Assembly (NCBI RefSeq): GCF_900119825.1
Contig: NZ_FPKR01000001.1
Coordinates: 310,001 to 374,000, forward strand
From: Chitinimonas taiwanensis DSM 18899
GTDB lineage: Bacteria; Pseudomonadota; Gammaproteobacteria; Burkholderiales; Chitinimonadaceae
DNA length: 64,000 nt
Direction: 5' to 3'
Program-made: the position numbers and the translations under genes
Part shown: in pieces, positions 63,321-64,000 of the stretch
Position numbering within the stretch: the stretch's first letter is position 1
Layout: every line of letters starts with the position of its first letter
The notes under the pieces: model-generated
Told to the model about the DNA's origin: nothing
What the model saw: only the letters and a program-made list of their open reading frames with translations
Database searches by the model: none

Positions 63321-64000
63321 ATATCCATATCCAGAACGGTCGGGTGATCGACCCCAAGTACGGCCTCGACACGGTGGCTGACCTGTATGTGCAGGCAGGC
63401 CGCATTGCTGCCATCGGCAGCGCGCCGGTCGGCTTCGTGGTCGAGCAGACTATTGATGCGGTTGGCCTGACCGTCATGCCCGGCATCGTTGACCTGGCCG
63501 CGCGCCTGGGCGAGCCGGGTGGAGAGCACAAGAACAAGCTGCAGTCGGAGCTGAAGGCCGCCGTGGCCGGTGGCGTGACCAGCTTGTGCGCGATGCCCGA
63601 CACCAAGCCGGCGCTCGACCAGGCCAGCCTGGTGCAGATGCTGCGCCAGAAGACCGAGGCGCTGGGCCTAGCGCACGTGCTGCCGCTCGGTGCGTTGACC
63701 CGTGGCCTGGAAGGCAGCGAGCTGAGCGAATTCGCCAAGCTCAGCGCCGCCGGCTGCGTCGCCTTCAGCCAGGCCGATGCGCCGCTCGCCGACACGCGCG
63801 TGCTGTACCGCGCCATGCAATATGCGGCCACCTATGGCATCACCCTGCGTCTGCGCCCGCAGGATGTGCGCCTGGCGGCCGGCGGGGTGGCGCACGATGG
63901 CCAGGTGGCGACCCGCCTGGGTCTGCCCGGCATTCCGGCTGTGGCCGAGACGGTGGCGATCTCCACCATCGTGCTGCTGATGAAGGACAGTGGTGCCGCC
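63317..64000 (+). CDS. Dihydroorotase-like PyrC' (3' partial), catalytically suspect
   Basis: 228 codons to the window edge. Begins [20 protein letters not shown]. At the place where active class I dihydroorotases have the metal-binding D-x-H-x-H, this protein reads [20 protein letters not shown], so both histidines are missing. This is the hallmark of the non-catalytic PyrC' (PyrX) subunit that stabilises the aspartate carbamoyltransferase complex in pseudomonads and relatives. Coupled to pyrB by a 4-base overlap. A true dihydroorotase must be encoded elsewhere. Confidence 0.93.
   Translation, partial: MNIHIQNGRVIDPKYGLDTVADLYVQAGRIAAIGSAPVGFVVEQTIDAVGLTVMPGIVDLAARLGEPGGEHKNKLQSELKAAVAGGVTSLCAMPDTKPALDQASLVQMLRQKTEALGLAHVLPLGALTRGLEGSELSEFAKLSAAGCVAFSQADAPLADTRVLYRAMQYAATYGITLRLRPQDVRLAAGGVAHDGQVATRLGLPGIPAVAETVAISTIVLLMKDSGAA

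Overview
The window is a GC-rich betaproteobacterial chromosome segment (Neisseriales/Burkholderiales-like) that crosses the replication-origin neighbourhood. The taxonomic call is inference from the order dnaA-dnaN-gyrB / rpmH-rnpA-yidD-yidC-mnmE, split pntAA-pntAB-pntB, an AlgZ/AlgR pair, and yqgE-ruvX-pyrB-pyrC'. The first gene (amino-acid ABC transporter binding protein) and the last (dihydroorotase-like pyrC') run off the window.

Layout. 0-7.2 kb: hemA-GNAT-prfA operon, a GGDEF/EAL protein and an EamA transporter. 7.2-10.5 kb (minus): SUV3-like RNA helicase, RIO kinase and ArfB. 10.7-12.7 kb: a hydrolase, a non-coding stretch rich in DnaA-box-like motifs, and an SRAP protein. 12.8-21.2 kb: an expanded RNA-repair locus. 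The sigma-54 activator rtcR is divergent from a minus-strand unit that begins with a sigma-54 promoter and a structured non-coding leader holding two contiguous tRNA-like RNAs. It continues with slipin, zinc-ribbon protein, rtcB, a HEAT-like protein, a nucleotidyltransferase and rtcA. 21.3-28.8 kb: a five-gene MoxR ATPase / VWA / DUF5682 / DUF5691 / SWIM operon like E. coli yehLMPQ. 29.0-29.5 kb: slyD.

29.7-32.1 kb: an A/T-richer array of four gene cassettes with attC sites and no visible integrase. Each cassette's first core is the reverse complement of its own last core (one base off in the second cassette), which fixes the cassette boundaries. 32.6-41.9 kb: gyrB, dnaN and dnaA on minus, then rpmH, rnpA, yidD, yidC and mnmE on plus. 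42-46.3 kb: transhydrogenase operon, then an FMN riboswitch and ribB. 46.4-53 kb: COG0523 GTPase, ParA-like ATPase, thiolase, and a TetR regulator divergent from a hydrolase/DUF2147/oxidoreductase operon; then tRNA-Gly(CCC). 53.2-64 kb: small outer-membrane protein, comM, algZ/algR, two lipase-like hydrolases, photolyase, yqgE, ruvX, GNAT, pyrB and the start of pyrC'.

Main points for follow-up: (1) the sigma-54-driven leader with an anticodon-arm-less mini-tRNA joined directly to a pseudo-tRNA lacking U33, heading an enlarged rtc operon; (2) the integrase-less cassette array beside gyrB carrying four uncharacterised or poorly characterised proteins. One core-perfect parS site and two one-mismatch sites are scattered through the origin region.
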